Shown: piece after piece, positions 52,404 to 61,736 of the stretch
Numbering within the stretch: position 1 is the stretch's first letter
Layout of the letters: the number at the start of each line of letters is the position of its first letter
Assembly: GCF_900143535.1 (NCBI RefSeq)
Contig: NZ_FRFA01000009.1
Span: forward strand, 62,001-126,000
Reading direction: 5' to 3'
Source of the DNA: Tateyamaria sp. Alg231-49
GTDB taxonomy: Bacteria > Pseudomonadota > Alphaproteobacteria > Rhodobacterales > Rhodobacteraceae
Length of the DNA: 64,000 nt
Translations under genes and position numbers: made by a program
The notes under the pieces: model-generated
The model's database searches: none
What the model saw: the letters and a program-made list of their open reading frames with translations, nothing else
Told to the model about the DNA's origin: nothing

Positions 52404-53459
52404 TCAGCCCGCCGCTACCGCCGATCCACAGGTTGTGCAGTCCGGGCGTCGTTTGAGCGAAATCTTTCGGCTTTCGCCATAAAGCGCGTCATAAATGACC
52501 ATCTCACCGCGCAGGACCGTGCCGGCACCGGTAATGATCTTGACCGCCTCCACAGCCATCATGGACCCGACAACGCCCGGCAGTGGGCCAATCACGCCTG
52601 CTTCTGCACAGGAGGGCGCCAATTCCGCTGCCGGCGCCTGCGGAAAAACGCAAGCGTAACAGGGCGCGTCATTGGCTGGATCAAAGACACTCACCTGCCC
52701 CTCCCACTGCGTCAACGCACCCGAGATCAGCGGAATCCCTGCACGTACAGCAGCGGCATTCACCAGATAGCGTGTGTCAAAGTTGTCCGTCCCGTCGATC
52801 ACCAGATCGTAGTCGCCCAGAAGGTCATCAACGATGTCGGCACTCAGGCGGCGGTGATAGGGGCGCACGCTTACAAACGGGTTCTGGGCCTCCATGGCGG
52901 CTTGGGCGGAAAAAACCTTGGGCGTGCCAATCTGGGCGTCGTGGTGGATGATCTGGCGTTGCAGATTGGTGTTCTCGACCACATCATCGTCAATCACACC
53001 GATGGTCCCCACACCAGCGCCCGCGAGGTATTGTAGAACGGGCGATCCCAGCCCTCCCGCACCAACGACTAGAACACGGGCATCTTTCAATGCCTTCTGA
53101 CCAGTCCCACCCACTTCGCGCAACACGATATGGCGAGCATAGCGATTCAGTTCAGTATCGGAAAACGGGCCTGATTGCGCAGGCGCGGCTTTGGCCTCTT
53201 CTTGCTGTGCGCGTCCCCTCAGGCGACGCAACACAGCGCGATATCCAAGCACAAGGGCTGCAAATCCACCAAGGATCAGCCAGAAGGCGGGGCTTTCCCC
53301 GGTGGCGAGCCGAACTGGGTGATCATCTGGCAGGGCGACCTGTAGGGCCAGCACAAACACATAAAGCAGGCCAATCATGGTCCACCGGGCGCGATGAGGC
53401 ACCTTCATAAGCGCGCCAAAACCCCAAAGCATGGCCGCAAGTGCGATGACCAACACCAT
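52404..53459 (-). CDS. moeB: MoeB/HesA-type adenylyltransferase with N-terminal membrane anchor
   Basis: A 351-residue protein. Residues 1-95 hold up to three hydrophobic segments (ALAAMLWGFGALM, MIGLLYVFVLALQVAL, FWLILGGFAALVLGY). The rest is an E1-like domain with VVGAGGLGSPVLQYLAGAG, the NLQRQI element and the ATP-site IDGTDNFDTRYLVN, plus zinc cysteines CYAC and CTTCG. MoeB adenylates the C-terminus of MoaD (or ThiS in ThiF). No rhodanese domain. Overlaps the dut stop by one base. Confidence 0.87.
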   Translation of the reverse strand: MVLVIALAAMLWGFGALMKVPHRARWTMIGLLYVFVLALQVALPDDHPVRLATGESPAFWLILGGFAALVLGYRAVLRRLRGRAQQEEAKAAPAQSGPFSDTELNRYARHIVLREVGGTGQKALKDARVLVVGAGGLGSPVLQYLAGAGVGTIGVIDDDVVENTNLQRQIIHHDAQIGTPKVFSAQAAMEAQNPFVSVRPYHRRLSADIVDDLLGDYDLVIDGTDNFDTRYLVNAAAVRAGIPLISGALTQWEGQVSVFDPANDAPCYACVFPQAPAAELAPSCAEAGVIGPLPGVVGSMMAVEAVKIITGAGTVLRGEMVIYDALYGESRKISLKRRPDCTTCGSAVAAG

Positions 53460-53926
53460 CAGCCGCGCCCTGTCGATCCAAAACCGCCCGCGCCACGGGT
53501 GGTCTCATCCAATGTACTAGTCTCCTCAAAGGTGGCCTGCACGACGGGGGCCAAAACCATTTGCGCGATGCGCATCCCATGCGTTACCTCAAACGGTGCA
53601 TCAGATGTGTTGAGCATGATCACTCCCACCTCACCACGATAGTCGCTGTCGATGGTACCGGGGCTGTTGACCAACGCGATCCCATGTTTCAGAGCAAGGC
53701 CAGAGCGTGGGCGGATTTGCACCTCGAACCCAGGTGGCACGGCCATGGCAATCCCTGTCGGGATCAATGCCCGAGCACCCGGTGACAGCGTTACCGCCAT
53801 CCCATCGGCAAAGTTCGCACGCATATCGGCCCCCGCGGCACCGGGGGTTTCATAGGCAGGCAGGGCGATCGAACCATCCGATCCCGCAACCCGCATCAGT
53901 TTCAAAGTGACAGGATCCATCGTCAT
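53459..53926 (-). CDS. dut: dUTP diphosphatase
   Basis: The 155-residue trimeric dUTPase has all five motifs in order, including [36 protein letters not shown] and the C-terminal GGFGSTGRG arm. It converts dUTP to dUMP and keeps uracil out of DNA. The start is taken at ATG 53926; ATG 53920 two codons on is nearly as good. The moeB-like gene follows with a one-base overlap and coaBC precedes it by 40 bp. Confidence 0.94.
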   Translation of the reverse strand: MTMDPVTLKLMRVAGSDGSIALPAYETPGAAGADMRANFADGMAVTLSPGARALIPTGIAMAVPPGFEVQIRPRSGLALKHGIALVNSPGTIDSDYRGEVGVIMLNTSDAPFEVTHGMRIAQMVLAPVVQATFEETSTLDETTRGAGGFGSTGRG

Positions 53927-53966
53927 CTCGTCAATTAAACTCAAATACCGTCCAGACCAGAGGCGA

Positions 53967-55160
53967 TCACGACAGAGCATCTGCAATGCGCTGCGCCAAT
54001 TGCGCAGCCACATCGGTTTTGGACATGCGGGGCCACGTCTCTGCGCTCGTCTCCGAGATCAGGATCACCGCGTTTTCGCTGCCCCCCATGATGCCGGTTT
54101 CTGGAGAGACATCATTGGCCACGATCCAATCGCACCCCTTTCGCGCCCTCTTGGCCGTGGCGTGGGCTACAACGTCGTCAGTTTCGGCAGCAAACCCAAC
54201 CACAAGCCCGGGCCGTCCATCAGCCATCTGCGCTACCTCGGCCAGAATGTCGGGGTTCTCGGCAAACTGAAGGGCAGGCAGGTTGCCCGCCACTTTTTTC
54301 AACTTGTGAACACTGGCATCTTCCACTCGCCAATCGGCAACAGCGGCGGCAAAGACCGCGGCATCAACCGGCAGGGCGGCACTTACGGCCTCTCGCATCT
54401 GGTGGGCTGTTTCGACAGAAACAACTGCGACCCCTGACGGCGGCGCAACGTCTGCTGGGCCGGTAACAAACACCACCTCTGCCCCCAGATCTGCCAGCGC
54501 CTGACCGAGGGCTGTGCCCTGAGCGCCCGACGATCGGTTGGCGATGTAACGCACCGGATCAATGGGTTCATGGGTTGGGCCGGACGTCACCAGAACGCGC
54601 TTGCCTGCAAGTGGACGGGGGCCGAAATGCGCCTCGACTGCGGCCACGATCTCCATCGGTTCGGACATGCGCCCAGGGCCATGTTCACCACAGGCCATAT
54701 CGCCCTTGTTTGGCCCAATGACAGTGACGCCATCACCCTTGATCTGCGCCAAATTGCGCTGGGTTGCGGGATGATCCCACATGCGCACATTCATCGCCGG
54801 AGCCACCATCACGGCTGTGTCAGTCGCCAGCAAAAGGGTCGACGCCAGATCATCCGCGCGTCCTTGCGCCATTTTCGCCATGATGTCTGCTGTGGCAGGC
54901 GCCACAAGGATCAGATCGGCAGAGCGGGACAATTGAATATGGCCCATCTCGGCTTCGTCCGTCAGATCAAACAGATCGCGATACACCTTTTCCCCAGCCA
55001 GAGCAGACACCGACAAAGGCGTCACAAATTGTTCTGCCGCGCGGGTCAGCACCGGGGTCACCGCTGCGCCGCGTTCGCGCAGGCGGCGGATGAGATCGAG
55101 CCCCTTATAGGCCGCGATGCCCCCAGTCAGGATCAGCAGAATGCGTTTGTCTTGCAGCAT
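53967..55160 (-). CDS. coaBC: Bifunctional phosphopantothenoylcysteine decarboxylase/phosphopantothenate-cysteine ligase
   Basis: The 397-residue enzyme makes 4'-phosphopantetheine for coenzyme A. The N-terminal flavoprotein decarboxylase domain has [22 protein letters not shown]-type [14 protein letters not shown] and [11 protein letters not shown]. The C-terminal ligase domain has [20 protein letters not shown] and the metal/CTP region CDWIVANDV. First of a coaBC-dut-moeB unit. Confidence 0.95.
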   Translation of the reverse strand: MLQDKRILLILTGGIAAYKGLDLIRRLRERGAAVTPVLTRAAEQFVTPLSVSALAGEKVYRDLFDLTDEAEMGHIQLSRSADLILVAPATADIMAKMAQGRADDLASTLLLATDTAVMVAPAMNVRMWDHPATQRNLAQIKGDGVTVIGPNKGDMACGEHGPGRMSEPMEIVAAVEAHFGPRPLAGKRVLVTSGPTHEPIDPVRYIANRSSGAQGTALGQALADLGAEVVFVTGPADVAPPSGVAVVSVETAHQMREAVSAALPVDAAVFAAAVADWRVEDASVHKLKKVAGNLPALQFAENPDILAEVAQMADGRPGLVVGFAAETDDVVAHATAKRARKGCDWIVANDVSPETGIMGGSENAVILISETSAETWPRMSKTDVAAQLAQRIADALS

Positions 55161-55232
55161 GGGCCGTCACTCCGGCGGATTGAAACGTGGGTGACCATAG
55201 GCCGAGGTCGCGCCAAGGGCCAGCCCGGGAAT

Positions 55233-55290
55233 ATTGGGGGCCAGCCCCCGTCCTGCGGACTCCCCCGGGATTTTTTGAAATCAGAGAAAG
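55233..55290 (+). repeat. Dispersed intergenic repeat, copy F (inverted)
   Basis: On the plus strand it reads GGGGGCCAGCCCCC, GTCCTGCGGAC, then CCCCGGGATTTTTTGAAATC and AGAGAAAGG. This is the reverse complement of copies A-E. It lies between chaN and coaBC, both minus strand, so its T run points against local transcription, unlike the other five copies. Confidence 0.78.
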
Positions 55291-55297
55291 GGACAGG

Positions 55298-56101
55298 TCA
55301 GTCTTGCGATTGAAATGCCACGCATGGGTCTGCCCGGTCGGGGCGCGGGGCGTCCGTGATCTCGAAATCAAAGAAACCGGCGGGTGAGACCCCGCCTTCG
55401 CCCTGACCGATGGCCCCTACATTGAGGTCTGGCCGCACACGGGCCAGATAGGCCGGCACACCCCAATCGATGCGTGCATGACCATTTCCAGTGATCAGAA
55501 CCACCGGCGTGCCATAAGTTTCGACAGCGGCTATCACGGCGCGGGCAAAGGCGGCGTCGCGAAGGCGTTGCGCCTCGACCATACCGCCCATCATCTCGAG
55601 CGGCATCGCCGCGCAATGGGCCTCATATTGCAACGCTTCCCGCGCCGTCTGCTGCTCCTCCGACAAAGGCTTCGTCAGGCCATATCGCGCCGCATCCCGT
55701 CCAAAGACGGATGCCGCCCCTTCACTGAACGCTGCACGCATGTCAGCACGGGGCACGGCTGCGCCGATGATCACAGAACTGCGCGACAGAACACCGGCAT
55801 AGTCAGCGATATTGGTCCAGTGAAAGCCCGCGATCGCCGCCTCCATCGCAGCAGGGTCGCGTGGCACATCCGCCAGTAGCTTCGCCTCTTCGGGCGTCAG
55901 CATTTCAAAGACAACGGCCTTTGGCGCAATCTCGTTTACGGCATTCTGCTGACGCTGATGGTGGCGAGGATTGTCGTGAAACTCCCCAATGATCAACACG
56001 TCCCCATCGTACTGCGACCACACCACTGAAGCACAAACGACAAACGCGGATACAATCATTGCACCCGCGCTTAGAAATCCAGTGTAAATCAACCTGATCA
56101 T
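55298..56101 (-). CDS. ChaN family exported protein
   Basis: A 267-residue protein with an N-terminal signal or anchor (GFLSAGAMIVSAFVVCASVV). The Tiki/ChaN superfamily pattern is clear: IIGEFHDNPRHHQRQQNAV near the start and LITGNGHARIDWGVP later, with conserved acidic and histidine residues. ChaN-like proteins have been linked to haem binding or to metalloprotease activity. The start overlaps the rpoH2 stop by four bases (ATGA), so it is made with the sigma factor. A lipobox cysteine is possible but not clear. Confidence 0.85.
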   Translation of the reverse strand: MIRLIYTGFLSAGAMIVSAFVVCASVVWSQYDGDVLIIGEFHDNPRHHQRQQNAVNEIAPKAVVFEMLTPEEAKLLADVPRDPAAMEAAIAGFHWTNIADYAGVLSRSSVIIGAAVPRADMRAAFSEGAASVFGRDAARYGLTKPLSEEQQTAREALQYEAHCAAMPLEMMGGMVEAQRLRDAAFARAVIAAVETYGTPVVLITGNGHARIDWGVPAYLARVRPDLNVGAIGQGEGGVSPAGFFDFEITDAPRPDRADPCVAFQSQD

Positions 56102-56976
56102 GCCAAGAAGTGGTGGACCTCACGGCTTTGGTTTTCAAGCGCTTTGCGCATCTTGCCAAATGCGGCCGCCTCAAGCTGGCGCACGCGTTCCTTGGACAGG
56201 TTCAATTCATCACCAAGGCTTTCCAGTGTGCGGGGCTGGTCGCGCAACTTGCGTTCACGCACGATAAACCGCTCGCGTTCGTTCAGCGAATTGAGCGCCG
56301 ATAACAGCCACTCGCGCAGTTGCTCCGTGTCGTGACTGTGCTCCACTGTTTGTTCGGCCTGCGCGCTTTCATCGACCAAAGCGTCGATCCACTCACGCCC
56401 TTCATCTTCGGCGGATTGGGTCGCGTTCAGGGAATAGTCGGACCCCGACAGGCGCCCTTCCATCATCTCGACGTCATGGAGTGGCACGCCGATCTCGGTC
56501 GAGATCATCTGGCGCATCTGATGCCTGTCCAGCACTTCACCCGCCGCGGCACTTTCGCGTTCCAGACGGGCCTGAACCCGGCGCATGTTGAAAAACAGGG
56601 ACTTTTGCGAAGATGTGGAGCCTGTGCGCACCATCGACCAGTTGCGCATCACGTAATCCTGAATCGACGCCTTGATCCACCAGACCGCATATGTGGAAAA
56701 GCGAACTCCACGGTCAGGGTCGAACTTATCAGCGGCTTTCATCAGCCCCAGACCTGCTTCCTGAATCAGGTCATTCATGGGCGCGCCATAGCGTTTGAAC
56801 TTGGACGCCATCGAAATGGCGAGGCGCATATAAGCTGTGATCAGTCGGTGCAGTGCGGCTTCGTCCCGCTCATCCCGCCAAGCGTAGGCCAGACGCAATT
56901 CGGTCTCGGCATCTAGTAGTTCAGCCTTCATAGCTGTCCGCGACAGTGAAAACTCTCGGGCGTTATCCAATGGCAT
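56098..56976 (-). CDS. rpoH2: RNA polymerase sigma-32 factor RpoH2
   Basis: The 292-residue sigma factor resembles Rhodobacter RpoHII, which directs the singlet-oxygen and oxidative stress response. Region 2 has LITAYMRLAISMASKF, the DLIQEAGLGLMKAADKFDP core-binding helix and FSTYAVWWIKASIQDY for -10 recognition. Region 4 has TLESLGDELNLSKERVRQLE for -35 recognition. GGGGGAT precedes the ATG. chaN is coupled downstream. cryB in this window is a plausible target, by analogy with Rhodobacter. Confidence 0.93.
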   Translation of the reverse strand: MPLDNAREFSLSRTAMKAELLDAETELRLAYAWRDERDEAALHRLITAYMRLAISMASKFKRYGAPMNDLIQEAGLGLMKAADKFDPDRGVRFSTYAVWWIKASIQDYVMRNWSMVRTGSTSSQKSLFFNMRRVQARLERESAAAGEVLDRHQMRQMISTEIGVPLHDVEMMEGRLSGSDYSLNATQSAEDEGREWIDALVDESAQAEQTVEHSHDTEQLREWLLSALNSLNERERFIVRERKLRDQPRTLESLGDELNLSKERVRQLEAAAFGKMRKALENQSREVHHFLA

Positions 56977-57023
56977 TCATTCATCCCCCTGTGGATGTTA
57001 TGCTTGTTTTGCGCGCTTGAGAT

Positions 57024-57052
57024 GTTTACGGACGGAGCCGCCCATTGGTTCA
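57024..57052 (-). promoter_or_regulatory. Candidate ECF-type promoter of rpoH2
   Basis: In minus orientation TGAACC is followed after 16 bp by CGTAAAC, with the likely start some 40 bp before the rpoH2 ATG. It resembles the TGATC-N18-TAAG-like promoters recognised by RpoE in Rhodobacter, with mismatches. Suggestive only. Confidence 0.3.
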
Positions 57053-57068
57053 CTCGCGAGGTCAAAAA

Positions 57069-57590
57069 ATGTTGCCTTCCTTGACCTTCGTTTTAGGCGG
57101 CGCGGCGTCTGGAAAATCTCGGATAGCTGAAAACATATTGATTAACAGCGGGTTAAATCCCGTTTACCTCGCCACAGCGCGGATCTGGGATGATGAAATT
57201 CAGGACAAAGTTAAATTGCACCGTGCCCGCCGAGGACCGGAATGGACGACGCACAACGCCCCTGTTGAGCTTGCAAAGATCTTTGATCTAGGGACCCCGG
57301 GTCAGGCCATCTTGATGGATTGCGCCACCATGTGGCTGACAAACATCATGCTGGATGAACACAATCTGGACGAGGAACAAACTGCTCTGCTGGCAGCGCT
57401 CGCACGCTGCCGCGCGCCTGTCGTGGTCGTATCCAACGAAGTTGGTCAGGGGATTGTGCCTGAAAACGCTCTGGCCCGACGGTTCCGCGAGGCGCAAGGG
57501 CGGTTAAACATCGCGCTGGCAGAACAGGCAGATCACGTGCTGCACGTGGTGGCAGGTCTGCCGCGCAGCCTCAAGGATACCCGCACATGA
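57069..57590 (+). CDS. cobP: Adenosylcobinamide kinase/guanylyltransferase (CobP/CobU)
   Basis: The 173-residue bifunctional enzyme phosphorylates adenosylcobinamide and transfers GMP in the nucleotide-loop assembly of cobalamin. Motifs are the P-loop LGGAASGKSRIAE, the central MDCATMWLTN and SNEVGQGIVPENALARRFR near the end. ATG 57069 starts MLPSLTF; an upstream GTG is less likely. It overlaps the phosphatase by four bases. Confidence 0.93.
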   Translation: MLPSLTFVLGGAASGKSRIAENILINSGLNPVYLATARIWDDEIQDKVKLHRARRGPEWTTHNAPVELAKIFDLGTPGQAILMDCATMWLTNIMLDEHNLDEEQTALLAALARCRAPVVVVSNEVGQGIVPENALARRFREAQGRLNIALAEQADHVLHVVAGLPRSLKDTRT

Positions 57591-58159
57591 CCACATGGCA
57601 CTGGGTCCGCCACGGCCCGACCCATCAAAAGACATTTACGGGCTGGCGTGACGTACCTGCCGACCTGTCAGACCGTGCGGCGCTGGACAGGCTCAATGCG
57701 CATTTGCCGGACGATGCGCTGGTGATCTCGTCCGACCTGATCCGATGTGTTGACACTGCGGATGCGCTCCAAGGCACGCGCACCCGTCTGCCCCACGACC
57801 CATCCTTGCGTGAATTCCACTTTGGTACATGGGACGGGGTCGGCTTTGATACGGTGTCGGACTGGCATCCTGATCTGTCCCGCGCGTATTGGGAAGAGCC
57901 CGGACATCACACACCGCCGGGAGGGGAAAGCTGGAATGTCTCCGCCGCGCGGGTGGCGGCGGTCGTACGCCGGATCAATGCCGCGCACCCGGGCGCGCAC
58001 ATTATCGCCGTTGCGCATTTCGGAGTGATCCTGACCCAAGTGCAGGCTGTGCTGGGCGTGTCAGCGACCGAAGTGCTTGGACACAAGATCGACAATCTGT
58101 CGGTCACGACTCTGCTCCCGAAATCCGGCAGCGCAACGCATATCAATCACCTTCCGTGA
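57587..58159 (+). CDS. Histidine phosphatase family protein, CobC-like
   Basis: A 190-residue phosphoglycerate-mutase-fold protein with the catalytic RHG motif (WVRHGPTHQ) near the N-terminus, an LREFHFGTWDG acid/acceptor region and a second histidine in AVAHFGVI. Coupling to cobP by ATGA suggests alpha-ribazole-5'-phosphate dephosphorylation in the same cobalamin branch; sequence alone does not prove it. Confidence 0.85.
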   Translation: MTTWHWVRHGPTHQKTFTGWRDVPADLSDRAALDRLNAHLPDDALVISSDLIRCVDTADALQGTRTRLPHDPSLREFHFGTWDGVGFDTVSDWHPDLSRAYWEEPGHHTPPGGESWNVSAARVAAVVRRINAAHPGAHIIAVAHFGVILTQVQAVLGVSATEVLGHKIDNLSVTTLLPKSGSATHINHLP

Positions 58160-58219
58160 TGGCTGGGGCCACAAATCTGCGTTGGCCTTTTGGCGGTCGA
58201 CTCGCCTAGCGTCCACGCC

Positions 58220-58900
58220 ATGACATATGACCTCTATATCGGCGATCGCACCTTTTCGAGCTGGTCCCTGCGCGGCTGGCTGATGATGGAAAAATTCAAC
58301 CTCCCTTACCGTACACATCTTGTTGGTCTCTATGGTGGAACCATGGCCGCAGAGATGGCATATCTGGCCCCCGTGCGGCTGGTTCCGGCGATGAAGCGTC
58401 CGGATGGGACGGTTGTCGGCGAAAGCCTCGCTATGGCTGAAACGCTCGCCGAGGAAAACCCTGGAGCGGGTATGTGGCCGGCAGACAGTGCGGCACGGGC
58501 CACAGCGCGGATGCTGTGCGCCGAAATGGTCGGCGGTTTCAGTGCGCTGCGCGGCGAGTGCGCGATGCAGTTGCAACACGTCAACGTGGGCTACGTCCCG
58601 TCCGAGGCAGTGCTGCGCGATATCGCCCGCGTCGAAACTCTGTGGGCGCATGCCCGAACATTCAAAACGGAAGGTCCATGGCTATTCGGTGCCTATAGCC
58701 TCGCGGATGCGTTCTATGCGCCGGTCTGCGCCCGAATTGTTGGCTATGACCTGCCAGTCAGTGACGCCTCGCGTGCATATTGCGAAACGACCCTCCAAGA
58801 CCCCGCGTTCAAGGCATGGAGAACGGAAGGCCTCAAGGTCATCTATGACCCGTTCCCCTACGACATGGGCGTGCCGACAGCGGAATGGCCCGTCGCCTAG
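58220..58900 (+). CDS. Glutathione S-transferase
   Basis: The 226-residue protein has a thioredoxin-like N-terminal domain (YIGDRTFSSWSLRGWLMM, with a Ser in the catalytic position; GTVVGESLAMAETL for glutathione gamma-Glu contact) and an all-helical C-terminal domain with LFGAYSLADAFYAPV. It conjugates or uses glutathione, which gshB in this window helps make. Start 58220 (MTYDLYIG) is chosen over a GTG ten codons upstream. Confidence 0.88.
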   Translation: MTYDLYIGDRTFSSWSLRGWLMMEKFNLPYRTHLVGLYGGTMAAEMAYLAPVRLVPAMKRPDGTVVGESLAMAETLAEENPGAGMWPADSAARATARMLCAEMVGGFSALRGECAMQLQHVNVGYVPSEAVLRDIARVETLWAHARTFKTEGPWLFGAYSLADAFYAPVCARIVGYDLPVSDASRAYCETTLQDPAFKAWRTEGLKVIYDPFPYDMGVPTAEWPVA

Positions 58901-59233
58901 TCAGCCAAGAAATTTCTGACGCGATTCACGCGCGATGTTGTAGCGCAATTCGAGGCGGGCGAATTCAGCCATCGCTTTCTTTCGCTCTTCGGGGTCAATC
59001 AGTGTGGCCAAACGCGCCTTGTGTGCATCCAACTCTTTCTTGATCCGGATTTCCTCGGGAACCACACCTGCCTGCGCCATCATACGAAACCCAACCGCTT
59101 CACCGACATCGACAAAGGCCTCCTCAGGACGCTTGGGCAGAGGCTGACCTTCACCCTCCAACCGCTCAAGCTGGCCCCGCAAACGGGCCTTCTGGATCTG
59201 ACGTTCAATCAATCTCTGCAGGCTACCGAGCAT
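58901..59233 (-). CDS. DUF1992 (DnaJC28-like) protein
   Basis: A 110-residue soluble, helical, charged protein. The DUF1992 pattern is LIERQIQKARLRGQLERLEGEG, then FVDVGEAVGFRMM and LRYNIARESRQKFL at the end (longer parts broken up here). The human relative is the DnaJ-C28 conserved region; the bacterial function is unknown. Its stop codon abuts the GST stop (convergent, no gap). Confidence 0.83.
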   Translation of the reverse strand: MLGSLQRLIERQIQKARLRGQLERLEGEGQPLPKRPEEAFVDVGEAVGFRMMAQAGVVPEEIRIKKELDAHKARLATLIDPEERKKAMAEFARLELRYNIARESRQKFLG

Positions 59234-59337
59234 GGTGCATTCTACCAACTTGAGTGCGAGCCGTCCAACTTCCCTGCGTTAACCAATCATAAACCACCCG
59301 CCGCTAGCCATTAACCATATCTGGTGAAGGTGAGATC

Positions 59338-60849
59338 ATGGTGACACGGGCCTATACAGTGGCGTTTCAGGGGGTCGAGGCGCGCGAAGTCGAAGTGCAA
59401 TGCGCCATGACACCCGGATTGCCGGGCTTCTCTATTGTCGGGCTACCGGACAAGGCCGTGTCAGAAGCACGCGAACGGGTGCGGGCCGCTCTTACGGCGA
59501 TGTCCATCGCCCTGCCCTCCAAACGGATCACGATCAACCTGTCCCCTGCCGATCTGCCTAAGGAAGGGTCGCACTTTGATCTGCCCATTGCGCTGTCCCT
59601 GCTGGCAAGCCTTGGGATCCTGCCCCCGGACGCGGTCGAGGGAACAGTCGCCTTGGGCGAGTTGTCCCTAGATGGCAACCTGATCCCGGTCTTGGGGGCA
59701 CTGCCAGCAGCGATGGCCGCCGCCGAACAGGATCGCGGGCTGCTTTGCCCTGCCGGGTCCGGATCTGAGGCGGCGTGGGTCGATGCAACTCGCGTCACCG
59801 CAGCCAAGACGCTGGGCGACGTCGTGCGCCACTACACCGGCCAAGTCCCGCTGGAACCGGCCAAGGCCGGACAAATTGCCAGCGACACAGGCCTGCCTGA
59901 TCTGGCGGACGTGAAAGGACAGGAGCGGGCGAAGCGCGCGCTGGAGGTCGCCGCAGCAGGCAGACATCACTTATTGATGGTGGGCACGCCCGGATCAGGC
60001 AAGTCGATGCTCGCTGCGCGTCTGCCGGGCATACTGCCGCCGCTTTCCGCGATGGAGGCGTTGGAAACTTCCATGATCCACTCGCTTGCCGGATTGCTCG
60101 ACGCAGGTGGAATTTCGATGGACCGTCCGTTCCGCGAACCCCACCACACCGCGTCTATGGCAGCGATCATCGGTGGAGGACGGGGGGCCAAACCGGGCGA
60201 GGTTTCTCTGGCCCACAACGGCGTGCTGTTCATGGACGAGTTCCCCGAGTTCCCACGCACCGTGCTGGAAACCCTGCGCCAACCGATTGAGACGGGCGAG
60301 GTCATGATCGCACGGGCCAACAACCACGTGAAATACCCCTGCCGGTTCATGCTGGTGGCAGCCGCAAACCCTTGCAGATGCGGCTATCTGTCCGAACCCG
60401 CACGGGCCTGTGGGCGCGCCCCAATCTGCGGAGACGACTATATGGGACGGATATCCGGCCCGTTGATGGATCGGTTCGACCTGCGCGTGGACGTGCCTCC
60501 GGTCAGCTTCAGCGATCTTGATCTGCCCAGTAACGGAGAAAGCTCGGCGCTCGTGGCTGCACGGGTCTCTGACGCCCGCCAACTACAACTGACTCGCTTT
60601 GCCGATACGTCCTATCGCTGCAATGCGGACCTTAGCGGCGCAACGCTGGACGATTTAGCGGCCCCAGACGCCGATGGGCGTGCCTTGTTGACACGTGTGG
60701 CTGATAGGTTTGGGCTCTCGGCACGGGGATATCATCGGGTGTTGCGTGTTGCACGAACGATCGCCGACCTAGATGGGAGCACAGATGTGCGCAAACCGCA
60801 CGTCGCCGAAGCGGTCAGTTACCGCATCGGCGCGCTCGCCCCGGTTTGA
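59338..60849 (+). CDS. comM: YifB/ComM family Mg-chelatase-like AAA+ ATPase
   Basis: The 503-residue protein has an N-terminal Lon-protease-like domain without the catalytic dyad (GFSIVGLPDKAVSEARERV) and an AAA+ core: Walker A GTPGSGKSM, Walker B GVLFMDEFPEF, and a zinc-like CRCGYLSEPARACGRAPICG insert. ComM is a hexameric helicase that extends branch migration during natural transformation. GAAGGTGAG precedes the ATG. Its 3' end overlaps the esterase 3' end by 31 bp. Confidence 0.95.
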   Translation: MVTRAYTVAFQGVEAREVEVQCAMTPGLPGFSIVGLPDKAVSEARERVRAALTAMSIALPSKRITINLSPADLPKEGSHFDLPIALSLLASLGILPPDAVEGTVALGELSLDGNLIPVLGALPAAMAAAEQDRGLLCPAGSGSEAAWVDATRVTAAKTLGDVVRHYTGQVPLEPAKAGQIASDTGLPDLADVKGQERAKRALEVAAAGRHHLLMVGTPGSGKSMLAARLPGILPPLSAMEALETSMIHSLAGLLDAGGISMDRPFREPHHTASMAAIIGGGRGAKPGEVSLAHNGVLFMDEFPEFPRTVLETLRQPIETGEVMIARANNHVKYPCRFMLVAAANPCRCGYLSEPARACGRAPICGDDYMGRISGPLMDRFDLRVDVPPVSFSDLDLPSNGESSALVAARVSDARQLQLTRFADTSYRCNADLSGATLDDLAAPDADGRALLTRVADRFGLSARGYHRVLRVARTIADLDGSTDVRKPHVAEAVSYRIGALAPV

Positions 60850-61736
60850 GTCTTGATCCACCCCGCCAGTTGATCCAGCGTCGTTTTCGCCTCTGGGATA
60901 AGGTTGTGAAACAAGGGCCAGACATGCGGCAAATCCCGGGCCACGGACAGGTCAACCTTGACGTTTTGGGCCTTCAATCGGTCAGCCAAACGCACCGAGT
61001 CATCCAGCAGGATTTCGGTGCCCCCCACGGCCAGCCACACCGGCGGTGCGCCCGAGAAATCTGCAAACAGAGGGCTGACGCGCGGATCGTCTGCGCTGTG
61101 GCCATTCAAGTAGTCGCGCGCCGCCGCCTGCAAACGCGCAGCAGGCAACACCACATCCCGCGCAGCGTTGGTCCGAATGCTGTCCCCGGTGAACGCAAGG
61201 TCCAGAAGTGGCGACAGGGCAAACGCCCCTGCGGGCAACGGCCCCCCCGCCGCGCAGAGATCGGCAAGCAAGGCTATGACCAGATTGCCGCCCGCGCTGT
61301 CCCCACCAATGATCAAATCAGCTGGATCAACGCCGCTGGCCAACAGCGCGCGATAGGCGGCAAGGCAGTGATCGGGGGCGGCAGGAAACGGATGCTCGGG
61401 CGCCAAAGGATACCGCGGCAAAACGGCGCGAGCGCCCGCACGCTTGGCAAGATTCGACAGCATTGCCGCATGGGTCGACGGACTGCCAAACACATGCGCT
61501 CCGCCATGAATGTAAAACAGGGTACGCCCGCACTTGGTCTCACGCGGCGTGATATGAAGCGCAGGCGCGCCTGCCAGATCGTGCCACGCGCGGTTCACCC
61601 CAGGAGGGGCATGAAAGAAGAGCCGGGACTTGATTTCCAGACTGCGGCGCAGCGCCGCCGGGGTGCTGGCCCGTGTCAGAAACGGTTTTTCGGTCAGACG
61701 CAGATAGGGATTGAGAATGCGCGAACGCAGACTCAC
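60819..61736 (-). CDS. Alpha/beta hydrolase of the HSL (hormone-sensitive lipase) family
   Basis: A 305-residue soluble esterase with the oxyanion motif [12 protein letters not shown], nucleophile motif [12 protein letters not shown], and the Asp and His of the triad in [11 protein letters not shown] and [11 protein letters not shown]. The start is GTG, overlapping the gshB stop by four bases, so it is coupled to glutathione synthesis. The substrate is unknown; short-chain acyl esters are usual. Confidence 0.88.
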   Translation of the reverse strand: MSLRSRILNPYLRLTEKPFLTRASTPAALRRSLEIKSRLFFHAPPGVNRAWHDLAGAPALHITPRETKCGRTLFYIHGGAHVFGSPSTHAAMLSNLAKRAGARAVLPRYPLAPEHPFPAAPDHCLAAYRALLASGVDPADLIIGGDSAGGNLVIALLADLCAAGGPLPAGAFALSPLLDLAFTGDSIRTNAARDVVLPAARLQAAARDYLNGHSADDPRVSPLFADFSGAPPVWLAVGGTEILLDDSVRLADRLKAQNVKVDLSVARDLPHVWPLFHNLIPEAKTTLDQLAGWIKTQTGASAPMR

